Shown: positions 27,322 through 36,963 of the stretch, in pieces | How the letters are laid out: each line of letters begins with the position of its first letter | Position numbering within the stretch: the first letter of the stretch is position 1 | DNA from: Enterococcus sp. 4G2_DIV0659 | GTDB taxonomy: Bacteria > Bacillota > Bacilli > Lactobacillales > Enterococcaceae | DNA: 64,000 nt | Assembly (NCBI RefSeq): GCF_002140715.2 | Contig: NZ_NGLE02000001.1 | Location: forward strand, 3,314,001-3,378,000 | Direction: 5' to 3' | Translations under genes and position numbers: made by a program | The notes under the pieces: generated by a model | What the model was told of the DNA's origin: nothing | Database searches by the model: none | What the model saw: only the letters and a program-made list of their open reading frames with translations

Positions 27322-28056
27322 ATGATTAAAACTATAAACAAGCTTTTTTACAGTATCATTTTAGTAGTAGGGAGCTTGATCATTACTCAAACAATGACTA
27401 TTGCAGAAGCAAATACTGGGGTTCCATCAGAGGTAGAAGTTTTTTTTACTGAAAATAAAGATCCAACACCACCTCTAAACCCAAAAGATCCAAATGAACA
27501 TGTGGAAGTTATTTCAGATCTTCCTATTAAACCAGGGACAGAGGGACCTTTAAGTGTTGATTTTGCTCCTAATGTAGTTTTTGGAGAGCAAGAAGCTTCA
27601 GAAGAAGACGATGTCTACTATGCACAGCTAACAAAAGTCAGAAAAAAAAGTGACGATACTGTAGACGAAGTTCCTAACTATATTCAAATAACCGATAATC
27701 GGGGAAAAGATAATGGTTGGAAATTAACAGTTAAGCAAAATGGACAACTAAGAAACGGTGACCATATATTAGTAGGTGCCGAAATGATGTTAAAAAATGT
27801 TACGCTCATCTCTCCAAATGACAACAAAAAACCAATTTATACTAAAGATATTCTACTTGATCCTGTTGCAAGTCAACCGATAGAAGTGTCAAAGTCGGAT
27901 GAAAAAACAGGGAAAGGTACATGGATTATCATGTTTGGAAGTAATCTGTCGGAGAGCAAAAAAAGTATTCAAATTAAAGTACCAGGGGATACTGACAAAA
28001 AGAGAGGGAAATACACAACTTCTTTAACTTGGGAGTTAGTGGATTCACCAATATAA
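27322..28056 (+). CDS. Small WxL-domain surface protein 1
   Basis: 244 residues, almost entirely one WxL domain. Signal peptide about 1-30 (AEA), an acidic Pro/Asp linker (DPTPPLNPKDPNEH), then the domain with the first motif WKL at 133-135 (ITDNRGKDNGWKLTVKQ) and the second in SLTWELVDSPI at the end (W237, L239). WxL domains hold proteins non-covalently on the cell wall, and these genes occur in operons with DUF916 proteins. The start at 27322 is chosen because GGGGGAAG precedes it; the frame is open to 27289. It is 24 bp upstream of the next WxL gene. Confidence 0.9.
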   Translation: MIKTINKLFYSIILVVGSLIITQTMTIAEANTGVPSEVEVFFTENKDPTPPLNPKDPNEHVEVISDLPIKPGTEGPLSVDFAPNVVFGEQEASEEDDVYYAQLTKVRKKSDDTVDEVPNYIQITDNRGKDNGWKLTVKQNGQLRNGDHILVGAEMMLKNVTLISPNDNKKPIYTKDILLDPVASQPIEVSKSDEKTGKGTWIIMFGSNLSESKKSIQIKVPGDTDKKRGKYTTSLTWELVDSPI

Positions 28057-28079
28057 ACAAAATCATAGGGGGAAACAAA

Positions 28080-28853
28080 ATGAACAACACACACACAAGA
28101 CTGTTTGCTTTAGGTCTGACAACATTTGCAGGTCTAATGTTAGGAGCAACAACAACATTTGCTGAGGAGCCATTAGAAAATACAGCGCCGCCAACAATTG
28201 CTGACCCACAAAAACAACAAGCAGAGATTTCATTTTTCCAAAATGAAACGGATCCAAATAAACCAACAGACCCAGGTACTGGTGAAGAAATCGATGGCGG
28301 AACTGGCATGGTTGGTCCATTAACAATTGATTATATTTCAAAAATCAAATTTGAAAACCAAAAGCTTTCAGGGAATAATGAAACATATTTTGCAAAACTA
28401 GATACAGTAAAATATGTTGGTAAAGAACAAACAGTAGAGAAAGCAAACTTTGTCCAAGTGACAGATAACCGCGGATCAAATGCTGGTTGGAAATTACAAG
28501 TAAAACAAGACAAACAATTTGAACACAAAGATGAAAAAGACGGCAAAATTACAAAACTTACTGGAGCAACATTATCATTTTTGAATCCAACAATGAAATC
28601 TGCTTCATTATCAACTAAAATTCCTTCATCAATTAAACCTGTCAAATTTGATGGTGATGCAGATACACCAGTAAACCACGATGTAGTAACAGCCAGCCAA
28701 AACGAAGGAATGGGAACATGGTTCTACACATTAGGTGGCAACGTTGAAGAAGGAAAAACAAGTATTTCTCTAAGTGTTCCTGGAGATTTAGCAAAAGTAG
28801 CAGGAGCATACTCAACGCAATTAACTTGGACGTTAGTTGATAGCCCAGCATAA
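28080..28853 (+). CDS. Small WxL-domain surface protein 2
   Basis: 257 residues. Signal peptide 1-28 (TTFAEE); Pro/Asp/Gly linker (NETDPNKPTDPGTGEE); WxL domain with WKL at 137-139 (VTDNRGSNAGWKLQVKQ) and TQLTWTLVDSPA at the end (W250, L252). The start at 28080 follows TAGGGGGAAAC; the frame is open upstream to 28029, overlapping the previous gene, which is less likely. It is paralogous to the genes on both sides. Its role is presumed to be structural or adhesive within a surface complex with the DUF916 protein. Confidence 0.9.
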   Translation: MNNTHTRLFALGLTTFAGLMLGATTTFAEEPLENTAPPTIADPQKQQAEISFFQNETDPNKPTDPGTGEEIDGGTGMVGPLTIDYISKIKFENQKLSGNNETYFAKLDTVKYVGKEQTVEKANFVQVTDNRGSNAGWKLQVKQDKQFEHKDEKDGKITKLTGATLSFLNPTMKSASLSTKIPSSIKPVKFDGDADTPVNHDVVTASQNEGMGTWFYTLGGNVEEGKTSISLSVPGDLAKVAGAYSTQLTWTLVDSPA

Positions 28854-28914
28854 ATTTACAAAATAAACACAAAAAAACATACACAATAGAAAACTATGAA
28901 ATAGGGGAAAAAAC

Positions 28915-29670
28915 ATGAAAAAAATTACGTTAACGACAGCAGCATTATTAGTAAGTACAGCGGTACTTGGAGCTACTCAAGCTTTTGCTGCAGATCCAAC
29001 AACAGACACAAACGCGACGGTATCATTTAAAGCGGACGATTTAGGTGACGGTAGTAGTACGGATCCGACCGATCCTGAAGGTGGCGGTATTGTACCTGGA
29101 CCTGGAGAAGGAAGCTCAACAACAGGCCCATTAAGATTTGATTTTGTTCCGAATTTTTCTTTCGGAGAACAAAAAATATCTGGTGGAGATAAATCATATC
29201 ACCCATTAATGGTTTCAACGTTTAAAGTAGTTGATGGCGTACAAACAACGGATAAAAAATATGTACCTCACTATGTGCAAGTAACAGATAATAGAGGAAC
29301 AAACGAAGGATGGAGCGTAACAGCTTCACGTACAGATTTCAAAACACCTGATGAAGGTGATGAAATTCTAGGTGCTACTTTAACACTTACTAATGGCGTA
29401 GTTAAAGGAAACAAAGATGCAGATTTAACTTTAATTCCAGCAATCCCACAATCTGTAGAGATCTCTAATACGCCATCTAACGTTATGACAGCAGCAAAAG
29501 ATAAAGGAATGGGTTCTTGGGTAACTTCATTTGGTAGTGAAGCAGGAACTGAAGCAACCGATGTAAACCCAAACGTTACTTTAGCAGTAGCAGCTAAATC
29601 AAAAAAATATGCGAAAGCATACAGTTCAACAATTACTTGGACAATCTCAGCTGCACCAGCGGTTAACTAA
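28915..29670 (+). CDS. Small WxL-domain surface protein 3
   Basis: 251 residues. Signal peptide 1-25 (AFA|AD); a Gly/Pro/Asp-rich linker (about 41-70); then a WxL domain in which the motifs are WSV (133-135, EGWSVTASR) and TWTI (241-244), so both leucines are replaced by other aliphatic residues. AGGGG precedes the ATG. It lies 61 bp after WxL protein 2 and is followed by a hairpin before the DUF916 gene, which may set a different transcript level for this part of the operon. Confidence 0.9.
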   Translation: MKKITLTTAALLVSTAVLGATQAFAADPTTDTNATVSFKADDLGDGSSTDPTDPEGGGIVPGPGEGSSTTGPLRFDFVPNFSFGEQKISGGDKSYHPLMVSTFKVVDGVQTTDKKYVPHYVQVTDNRGTNEGWSVTASRTDFKTPDEGDEILGATLTLTNGVVKGNKDADLTLIPAIPQSVEISNTPSNVMTAAKDKGMGSWVTSFGSEAGTEATDVNPNVTLAVAAKSKKYAKAYSSTITWTISAAPAVN

Positions 29671-29694
29671 TTTCCATTATTCGATGAATTATTT

Positions 29695-29728
29695 GATAGG
29701 CGAGCGAGTATATTCTTTCTCGTCTATC
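29695..29728 (+). other. Hairpin between WxL gene and DUF916 gene
   Basis: GATAGGCGAG and CTCGTCTATC form a 10-bp stem with one G-T pair. Only a few T residues follow, so it would be a partial terminator or a 3'-end protecting structure, leaving abundant WxL transcripts and fewer DUF916 transcripts. Confidence 0.5.
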
Positions 29729-29795
29729 TAATTCGTACATAAGCTGATTTTTAACGTAAAACACATAGATATCAAAAACATATTAGGAGAAGATT

Positions 29796-30851
29796 ATGAA
29801 ACGTATATTAACACTATTAGTCACAATTATTACTTTAGGAAGTATGCCGTTATCTGCTTTGGCCGATGATGGATCAATGAATTTTTCAGTTAATGCTGTT
29901 CTTCCAGAGAATCAAATAGATAAATCAAAATCGTATTTTGAACTACTAATGAAACCAGGACAAGTTCAAGAGTTAGAAGTGATGTTAAACAATCCATTTG
30001 ATAAGGAAGTTACTGTAGTTGGTTATGCCAATACGGCAATCACTAACGATAATGGAATTGTTGATTATAGTATCAATAAGCCCAAATTAGATTCAACCTT
30101 AAAAGCGCCATTTTCAGAAATTACAGAGATGGAAAAAGAAACAATCGTTCCTCCAAAAAGCAGCAAAAAAGTTAAAATTAAAGTAACTATGCCAAAAGAA
30201 AAGTTTGATGGTGTTATTTTAGGTGGGCTTCATTTTACTGAAAAAGAAGATGAAAACAAGGAAAATAAAAAGAAAGCGGGCGTGCAGATTGAAAATCGCT
30301 TTGCTTTTGCTATCGGTGTGCTTTTAAAAGAGACAGATACAGATGTGAATCCCGATATGAAATTAGGAAAGATCGCAGCCTCTCAAATAAATTATAGAAA
30401 CGTAGTAAAAGCCAATCTACAAAATACAGAACCAGTTATTATGCATGATCTAAATGTAAAAGCTCGAGTAACCCAAAAAGGGAAAAAAGCAACGTTGTTC
30501 GAAACAAATAAAGACTCAATGAGAATGGCTCCAAATTCAAATTTTGATTATAGTATTTATTGGGAAAACAAAGAGTTTAAAGCAGGAAAATACACGTTAC
30601 ACATGACTGCTACAAATGCTTCACATAAATGGAAGTGGTCAAAAGATTTTGAAATAACTGGAGAAGAAGCTAAGAAGTTAAACGAGCAAGCGGTTGAGCT
30701 GAAAAAAGATTATACAAAATGGTATATCCTAGGAGCTGTAGCAGGTGTTCTGCTATTACTTATAATAACGTATGCCTTAGGTCAATATATGAATAGAAGA
30801 AAACAAAAAAAACGTAAAAAGAAGAAAAAAAATAATAAAAGAAAAAAGTAG
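29796..30851 (+). CDS. DUF916/DUF3324 membrane protein, WxL-partner protein
   Basis: 351 residues. Signal peptide 1-23 (ALA|DD); DUF916 domain about 28-150; DUF3324 domain about 160-300; one membrane helix about 309-331; a very basic C-terminal tail (RRKQKKRKKKKKNNKRKK). This is the standard membrane partner of WxL proteins, thought to hold them at the surface; that role comes from the family. The frame ends in AGA AAA AAG TAG, which contains A AAA AAG, a classic -1 slippery heptamer, in the right register. A -1 shift would add VAPNNTRPNSSRKKKSGKR, ending at 30907. The tail codons are A-runs, so a simple indel is also possible. AGGAG precedes the ATG. Confidence 0.9.
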   Translation: MKRILTLLVTIITLGSMPLSALADDGSMNFSVNAVLPENQIDKSKSYFELLMKPGQVQELEVMLNNPFDKEVTVVGYANTAITNDNGIVDYSINKPKLDSTLKAPFSEITEMEKETIVPPKSSKKVKIKVTMPKEKFDGVILGGLHFTEKEDENKENKKKAGVQIENRFAFAIGVLLKETDTDVNPDMKLGKIAASQINYRNVVKANLQNTEPVIMHDLNVKARVTQKGKKATLFETNKDSMRMAPNSNFDYSIYWENKEFKAGKYTLHMTATNASHKWKWSKDFEITGEEAKKLNEQAVELKKDYTKWYILGAVAGVLLLLIITYALGQYMNRRKQKKRKKKKKNNKRKK

Positions 30852-30907
30852 CTCCAAATAATACACGACCAAATAGCTCAAGAAAGAAAAAAAGTGGAAA
30901 GAGATAA
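30842..30907 (+). other. Possible -1 frameshift site and C-terminal extension
   Basis: The heptamer A AAA AAG (30842-30848) lies in zero frame immediately before the TAG at 30849-30851. The -1 frame from there reads 19 sense codons rich in Lys, Arg, Ser and Asn before TAA at 30905-30907. No clear downstream stem-loop or upstream Shine-Dalgarno stimulator is visible. Confidence 0.4.
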
Positions 30908-30995
30908 AGAGAAATGAAAAAAGTAGAATGGAAGAATGTTTCATAATTGTTGATGAGGTATAGATCATAAATTTAGATTAATAGGAGAAATGAGT

Positions 30996-31670
30996 ATGTA
31001 CAATATAGGCTATGTTTCATTAAATACACCTCAAAACGAGTACTTTAAACAATTAGAAACGGATCAATCGTGTTCTTTAAAATTAGTAGAAGATCTTGAT
31101 TTAAGTCAGGTAAATAGCATGGACGTTTTGATATTAGAGGAGAGTGAAGAACTAAATTTCACCAAAATATGCGAATGTCTATTAGAAGTAAGAAAAAGTT
31201 CAGATATTTATTTATTAATATTATCTGATCTAAACCATACAATATATACATCACGCATGGTTTATTTAAAACTTGGTGCAGATGGTGTGTTTACAGAAGA
31301 TCTAGAAGAATTTGATCTGATTTTGAAAAATATTTTGAAGCGTATCAAGAATAAAATGGTTGAACCAACTGAAGATAATAATTCTTTTGAAATGATTCCA
31401 GAAAAGTCTTGCGCTTTGATTAATAAACAAAAGGAAATCGATCTAACGAGACAAGAATTCACGGCACTTAGCATTCTGTATAAAAATAAAAACCAAACAG
31501 TTACTTATGAAGATATATATAATTGCGTTTGGAACAATAATTCGGAAAAAGTAGAAAAAAATCGTGTCTGTAATCTGGTTTCCCATGTTCGAAAAAAATT
31601 ATCAAAACAATTGAATTCTCCTGTTCGTGTGAAAACAGTCCGTTCAATTGGTTATATTTTAGAAGTCTAA
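30996..31670 (+). CDS. Winged-helix regulator with pseudo-receiver domain
   Basis: About 224 residues in OmpR-like layout. The N-terminal domain (about 1-118) has a receiver-like pattern but lacks the chemistry: the first strand (YNIGYVS) has no acidic pair, the phosphoacceptor position in DVLILEES is Glu, and the conserved Lys near GADGVFTED is missing. The C-terminal Trans_reg_C domain (about 145-224) is intact, from IDLTRQEFTALSILY to VRSIGYILEV. No histidine kinase gene is nearby. AGGAG at 30983-30987 is 2 nt from the ATG at 30990 but 8 nt from the ATG at 30996, so the latter is preferred. It lies next to the WxL operon and may regulate it without phosphorylation. Confidence 0.75.
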   Translation: MYNIGYVSLNTPQNEYFKQLETDQSCSLKLVEDLDLSQVNSMDVLILEESEELNFTKICECLLEVRKSSDIYLLILSDLNHTIYTSRMVYLKLGADGVFTEDLEEFDLILKNILKRIKNKMVEPTEDNNSFEMIPEKSCALINKQKEIDLTRQEFTALSILYKNKNQTVTYEDIYNCVWNNNSEKVEKNRVCNLVSHVRKKLSKQLNSPVRVKTVRSIGYILEV

Positions 31671-31693
31671 ACTAGACGATTAAATAAAAAAAG

Positions 31694-31747
31694 TGGAGCA
31701 AAAGCTTATTTTCCGAAAGGATTACTTTTGCTCCATTTTTTATTTTT
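31694..31747 (+). terminator. Bidirectional terminator after the winged-helix regulator
   Basis: TGGAGCAAAAG (31694-31704) and CTTTTGCTCCA (31725-31735) form a perfect 11-bp stem, flanked by A- and T-runs. It lies between convergent genes. Confidence 0.85.
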
Positions 31748-31821
31748 AGTAATGAAAAACGAATCCATTTCTTAGTGAAAACAACCTATTTAACTAAGAA
31801 CGCACAGTCTGATTTTGAAAA

Positions 31822-33117
31822 TCAGTTGGCTGAAATTTCATCTATTGGTAAATAGGTATATCCCGCAATTTCAGCGGCATGACTGCCTGCTACGTGTCCT
31901 GTGACGAAAGCAGCAGTTACATTATACCCACCTGTGTAGCCGTTGACATCCAATAGTTCACCTGCAAAAAATAAGCCATTAATTAACTTGCTTTCCATTG
32001 TTTTAGGGTTTACTTCTTTTAAAGAGATTCCTCCCCCAGTGACAAAAGATTTTTCTATAGGTAAGGTCTTGTCAGCAGTCATCAGGAAATTTTTTGTTAA
32101 ATGGACAAATTGATCTAATTGTTGAGGGGTAGCTTGTTTTGCTGAGACTTGAGCCAATTGAGACTGTTCTAATAAAAAATCTAAGAAGCGTTCTGGTATA
32201 AAGTTTTTTAAAGCATTTTTTAATGATTTTTCAGGATGTTCTTTCAGTTTAGCTTCTATTTCAAGGAGGATTGTTGATTTTTCTTTTTCAGGGAAAATAT
32301 CAAGCGATAATATAACAGGTTGCTCATTGTTTTTTTGAAGTTCCTGATTTACGAAGCTAGAACACCTTAGCGCGGCAGGACCAGAAATACCAAAATGGGT
32401 AAATAAGAGATCCATTTGATGTTCGACAACTATTTTCCCTTTACTATTTAAGACTGAGAGCGAAACATCTTGTAAAGAAAGACCTTGCAACGTTTTATTC
32501 TTTATAAAAAGATCATTTGAAATGATTGGAGACTCAGTTGCATATAAAGGACTAATTGTATGACCTAATTTCTTGGCTAATTTATAGCCATCACCCGTCG
32601 ATCCCGTAGAAGGATAGGTTCTACCACCCGTCGTTAAAATAACGCAAGGAGCATAGATTTTTTCATGTTCTAACGCAACGCCGATTATTTGATTTTCCTT
32701 ACGCAACACCTTTTCAACTTTTGCTTCTGTGTATATGGTTACGTCAAGTTCATTTAGCTGATTGAATAGTGTTTCCACAATTGTTTTTGAACGATCCGTA
32801 ACAGGGAACATCCGCCCGTGATCCTCTTCTTTTAAATGTGTGCCATTCGATTCAAAAAAGTCCATTATATCGTAGTTATTAAACTGAGAAAAAGCACTAT
32901 ATAAAAATTTTCCATTCCCTGGTATATGGGCAATAATTTCATCTGCTGGACGATTATTAGTAACGTTGCAGCGACCACCACCTGTTAATAGAAGTTTTTT
33001 TCCAACACGTTTATTTTTTTCTACTAGTAACGTTTTACTGCCAGCTTTTGCTGAAGCGATAGCAGCCATCATTCCGCTAGTTCCAGCTCCAACTACAATG
33101 ACATCAAATAATTTCAT
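31822..33117 (-). CDS. FAD-dependent oxidoreductase, HI0933/BaiN-like family
   Basis: 431-residue cytoplasmic flavoprotein. The dinucleotide site GAGTSGMMAAIASAKAG (about 11-27) is followed by VEKNKRVGKKLLLTGGGRCNVTN (about 33-55, described in two overlapping motifs) and, near the C-terminus, GLFFAGELLDVNGYTGGYN. This pattern defines the YhiN/HI0933 family, whose reaction is generally unknown; BaiN of clostridia acts on bile acids but that cannot be transferred here. GGAGGAG precedes the ATG. It is transcribed alone, convergent with the preceding gene and divergent from gdhA. Confidence 0.82.
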   Translation of the reverse strand: MKLFDVIVVGAGTSGMMAAIASAKAGSKTLLVEKNKRVGKKLLLTGGGRCNVTNNRPADEIIAHIPGNGKFLYSAFSQFNNYDIMDFFESNGTHLKEEDHGRMFPVTDRSKTIVETLFNQLNELDVTIYTEAKVEKVLRKENQIIGVALEHEKIYAPCVILTTGGRTYPSTGSTGDGYKLAKKLGHTISPLYATESPIISNDLFIKNKTLQGLSLQDVSLSVLNSKGKIVVEHQMDLLFTHFGISGPAALRCSSFVNQELQKNNEQPVILSLDIFPEKEKSTILLEIEAKLKEHPEKSLKNALKNFIPERFLDFLLEQSQLAQVSAKQATPQQLDQFVHLTKNFLMTADKTLPIEKSFVTGGGISLKEVNPKTMESKLINGLFFAGELLDVNGYTGGYNVTAAFVTGHVAGSHAAEIAGYTYLPIDEISAN

Positions 33118-33255
33118 AAATTCTCCTCCGATTCAATGGTAGTTTAACACAATTTTCAAAACTTTTTCTACTTTTTTTGCAATTCAGAGTAAAAAATTGT
33201 GGAAATTTTCAGAATTTAGGTTAAAATAGGATTATAACGATGAGAGGGTGATTAA

Positions 33256-34602
<1,347 letters not shown>

Positions 34603-34662
34603 TTGAGAACCAAAGGGAAATAGTTGTTTAGATCCTAGTTTTTGAATATCTATATATAGAAT

Positions 34663-34712
34663 AATGAAGAATAAAAATGATGTAAATCGTCATGATTGTT
34701 CTTCATTTTTTC
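34663..34712 (+). terminator. Terminator after gdhA
   Basis: AATGAAGAA and TTCTTCATT form the outer stem, with an imperfect inner ATGAT/ATCGTCAT pairing and a T-run after it. Confidence 0.7.
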
Positions 34713-34744
34713 TAGCACGAATGACAAATCTAGTTAAGCTTAAA

Positions 34745-34777
34745 AGCTAAACAATTCATTTATCCTACACTGAAATA
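34745..34777. repeat. Partial copy of the 4619 palindromic element
   Basis: AGCTAAACA (34745-34753) and CACTGAAATA (34768-34777) match the right arm of the element at 4717-4753, with CCT before the second block in both. The start-to-start distance is 23 bp here and 27 bp there. The left arm is missing. Confidence 0.4.
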
Positions 34778-34830
34778 GCAGTCTTTTTAAATGAATTAAA
34801 ATAAAATTGGTACAGACACTCATAATTTGC

Positions 34831-34859
34831 TTGAAAAATGCTTAAAAAGAACGTAAAGT
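34831..34859 (+). promoter_or_regulatory. Probable pgi promoter
   Basis: TTGAAA (34831-34836) and TAAAGT (34854-34859) are 17 bp apart, 39 nt before the pgi start. The -10 match is moderate. Confidence 0.45.
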
Positions 34860-34897
34860 AGATACTGTATTAACTTTAATTTCAAGGAGGAGAAGGA

Positions 34898-36247
34898 ATG
34901 TCACACATTCAATTTGATTATTCCAATTTAACATCATTTGTTGCTGATCATGAATTGGAATACATGCAGACACAAGTGACTGCAGTGGACAAAGCATTAA
35001 GAGAAGGAACTGGAGCTGGAAGTGATTTTACTGGCTGGATTGATTTGCCGGAAAATTATGATAAAAACGAATTTGACCGTATCAAAAAAGCGGCTAAAAA
35101 AATTCAATCTGATTCAGAAGTTTTAGTTGTAATCGGTATCGGTGGTTCTTACCTAGGTGCCAGAGCAGCAATTGAATTTTTGCATCATTCATTTAATAAT
35201 TTATTACCAGCTGAAGAAAGAAAAGCACCACAAGTATTTTTTGCTGGAAATAGTATTAGTTCAACATACTTAGCTGATTTGATCAATGTTATTGGTGATC
35301 GTGACTTCTCTGTCAATGTGATTTCAAAATCAGGTACAACAACAGAACCTGCAATCGCATTTAGAGTTTTTAAAGAATTGTTGATTAAAAAATATGGTAA
35401 AGAAGAAGCGAACAAACGGATTTACGCAACAACTGATCGTGCGAAAGGTGCGGTTAAAGTTGAAGCAGACGCTGAAGGCTGGGAAACATTTGTGATTCCT
35501 GATGATGTTGGTGGACGCTTCACTGTATTGACACCTGTAGGTTTACTGCCAATCGCAGTGAGTGGAGGCGATATCGATGCCTTAATGACTGGTGCGAACG
35601 ATGCACGCAAAGAATATGCAACGACAACTGACTTAAGTAAAAACCAAGCATATCAATATGCTGCGCTTAGAAATATCTTATATCGTAAAGGTAAAACAAC
35701 TGAGATGTTGATTAACTATGAACCAGGCATGCATTATTTTTCTGAATGGTGGAAACAACTTTTCGGTGAATCAGAAGGAAAAGACCAAAAAGGAATCTTC
35801 CCAGCAGCGGCAGATTTCTCAACTGACTTACATTCTATGGGACAATACGTTCAAGATGGTATGCGTAACTTATTTGAAACAGTAGTAAAAGTTGAAACGC
35901 CAAGACATGTAGTATCAATTCCTGAATTAGCAGAAGATTTAGATGGTTTAGGTTATTTACAAGGGAAAGAAATTGATTTTGTAAATACAAAAGCATTTGA
36001 AGGAACCTTACTTGCTCATACAGATGGCGGCGTGCCAAACATGATCGTTAAAATTCCTGCGATGGATGCTTATTCATTAGGGTATGTAATGTACTTCTTT
36101 GAAATCGCAGTTGGAATTTCTGGTTATTTAAATGGTGTAAATCCATTTGACCAAGAAGGTGTTGAAGCGTATAAGAAAAACATGTTCGCTCTTCTTGGTA
36201 AACCAGGCTTTGAAGACTTAGCAAAAGAATTGAATGCGCGTCTGTAA
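34898..36247 (+). CDS. pgi: Glucose-6-phosphate isomerase
   Basis: Second step of glycolysis, glucose-6-phosphate to fructose-6-phosphate, in the cytoplasm. The 449 residues match the short Firmicutes type. Two SIS subdomains are present: [17 protein letters not shown] (about 77-93), [14 protein letters not shown] (about 146-159), and [11 protein letters not shown] (about 205-215). The C-terminal part carries the catalytic segment around [15 protein letters not shown] lies 6 nt before the ATG. Codon use is highly biased, as expected for a strongly expressed gene. Confidence 0.97.
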   Translation: MSHIQFDYSNLTSFVADHELEYMQTQVTAVDKALREGTGAGSDFTGWIDLPENYDKNEFDRIKKAAKKIQSDSEVLVVIGIGGSYLGARAAIEFLHHSFNNLLPAEERKAPQVFFAGNSISSTYLADLINVIGDRDFSVNVISKSGTTTEPAIAFRVFKELLIKKYGKEEANKRIYATTDRAKGAVKVEADAEGWETFVIPDDVGGRFTVLTPVGLLPIAVSGGDIDALMTGANDARKEYATTTDLSKNQAYQYAALRNILYRKGKTTEMLINYEPGMHYFSEWWKQLFGESEGKDQKGIFPAAADFSTDLHSMGQYVQDGMRNLFETVVKVETPRHVVSIPELAEDLDGLGYLQGKEIDFVNTKAFEGTLLAHTDGGVPNMIVKIPAMDAYSLGYVMYFFEIAVGISGYLNGVNPFDQEGVEAYKKNMFALLGKPGFEDLAKELNARL

Positions 36248-36279
36248 TATAGGTTTTTAATAGCAAATTAGGTATTCTA

Positions 36280-36335
36280 GTGGTACAAACATGTATGCAC
36301 TAAAAACGGAATAGTGGTACTTTTGATGGTACAAA
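36280..36335. repeat. Three GGTAC-containing short direct repeats
   Basis: GTGGTACAAA at 36280, GTGGTAC at 36314 and ATGGTACAAA at 36326 cluster just after pgi. Such repeats near the 3' end of a housekeeping gene are reminiscent of integrase arm-type or attachment sites, but no integrase gene is present. Confidence 0.35.
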
Positions 36336-36373
36336 AAAAAGGAACTCTCTTTATCTAGAGCGTTTCTTTTTTG
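36333..36373 (+). terminator. Terminator after pgi
   Basis: AAAAAAAGGAACTCTC and TAGAGCGTTTCTTTTTT pair with two mismatches around a short loop and end in a T-run. Confidence 0.75.
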
Positions 36374-36465
36374 CTTTCTAGATAATTCATTTTCCCAAAA
36401 GCGTTTATTTTAACTTCTAAAATCTAAACATTTAATAGTATACTCAGTAGGGAACAAGGAATTGA

Positions 36466-36838
36466 GAAAATAATTTTTTATCCTTTAGATATAACGTAGT
36501 AAAAGGACTGTATAATATATTAGAAGAAACTAAATTAGTATTAAGTCATCTTGATCAGATCTACAGTTTTTATCAATGGTCTATAGGAATAGTTATTCTC
36601 ATTGGATTGCTGTTTTTTTCAAGAAGACTAGCAAAAAAGATAAGGAAGCTTTAGAGAAAGCATTCTCTGAGGAAAACGATATTGGAAAGATATTTCTTAT
36701 TTAGTCAATAAATTGTACTAGACTAATCGTATTGAGCAAAACAAGAATTTCTAAGAAAGGCTTAATGAAAAAACTAAATCGACAAAAGTTTTCTTAGAAA
36801 AATGTAGTGACTACGTTGAGAATACTTACGTAAGCTAA
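36466..36838 (+). pseudogene. Decayed small membrane/coiled-coil protein gene
   Basis: A continuous protein can be read only by changing frame twice and passing two stops. The first piece includes VVKGLYNILEETKLV and a membrane segment QWSIGIVILIGLLFF (about 36573-36620). A frame change at the A-run near 36636 gives KDKEALEKAFSEENDIGK. A second change near 36690 gives ISYLVNKLY, a stop, TNRIEQNKNF, a stop, then RLNEKTKSTKVFLEKC to TYVS and TAA at 36838. No start codon survives. The family is not recognised. Confidence 0.55.
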
Positions 36839-36891
36839 GATCGAACCATAGAGTCGTGAGTATCCATTTTTTTAAGGATAGTAATAGCTAG

Positions 36892-36946
36892 AAAAAAATG
36901 CTTTTGAAGGAGATATCGAGTTTGATACCGCTCAAAGGCATTTTTA
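36892..36946 (-). terminator. Terminator after Mga-type regulator 2
   Basis: AAAAAAATGCTTTTGA pairs with TCAAAGGCATTTTT with one mismatch. Read on the minus strand it closes the regulator transcript, 17 bp after its stop codon. Confidence 0.65.
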
Positions 36947-36963
36947 TTTATATAGAAGTGGTT

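Larger units (their letters stand above)
36248..36963. other. 716-base gap with decayed gene and short repeats
   Basis: No intact gene. The region contains three GTGGTAC/ATGGTAC repeats, the pgi terminator (36333-36373), a decayed coding segment (about 36466-36838) and the terminator of the Mga-type regulator (36892-36946). Confidence 0.7.

Noticed and set aside
27974..28341. Overlapping minus-strand frames over the small WxL genes
   Set aside because: Shadows of Pro/Asp linker codons; no start signal and no family resemblance.
19453..31670. The surface-protein island as a recently acquired mobile element
   Set aside because: No integrase, transposase, tRNA junction or flanking direct repeats, and base composition is similar to the neighbours.
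36280..36335. CRISPR-like or phage attachment array
   Set aside because: Only three short, unevenly spaced repeats with no integrase or cas gene; kept only as a weak repeat.
36541..36656. Membrane-segment frame after pgi as an intact small protein gene
   Set aside because: No start codon or ribosome binding site, and the meaningful protein continues only across frameshifts and stops, so it is listed as a pseudogene.
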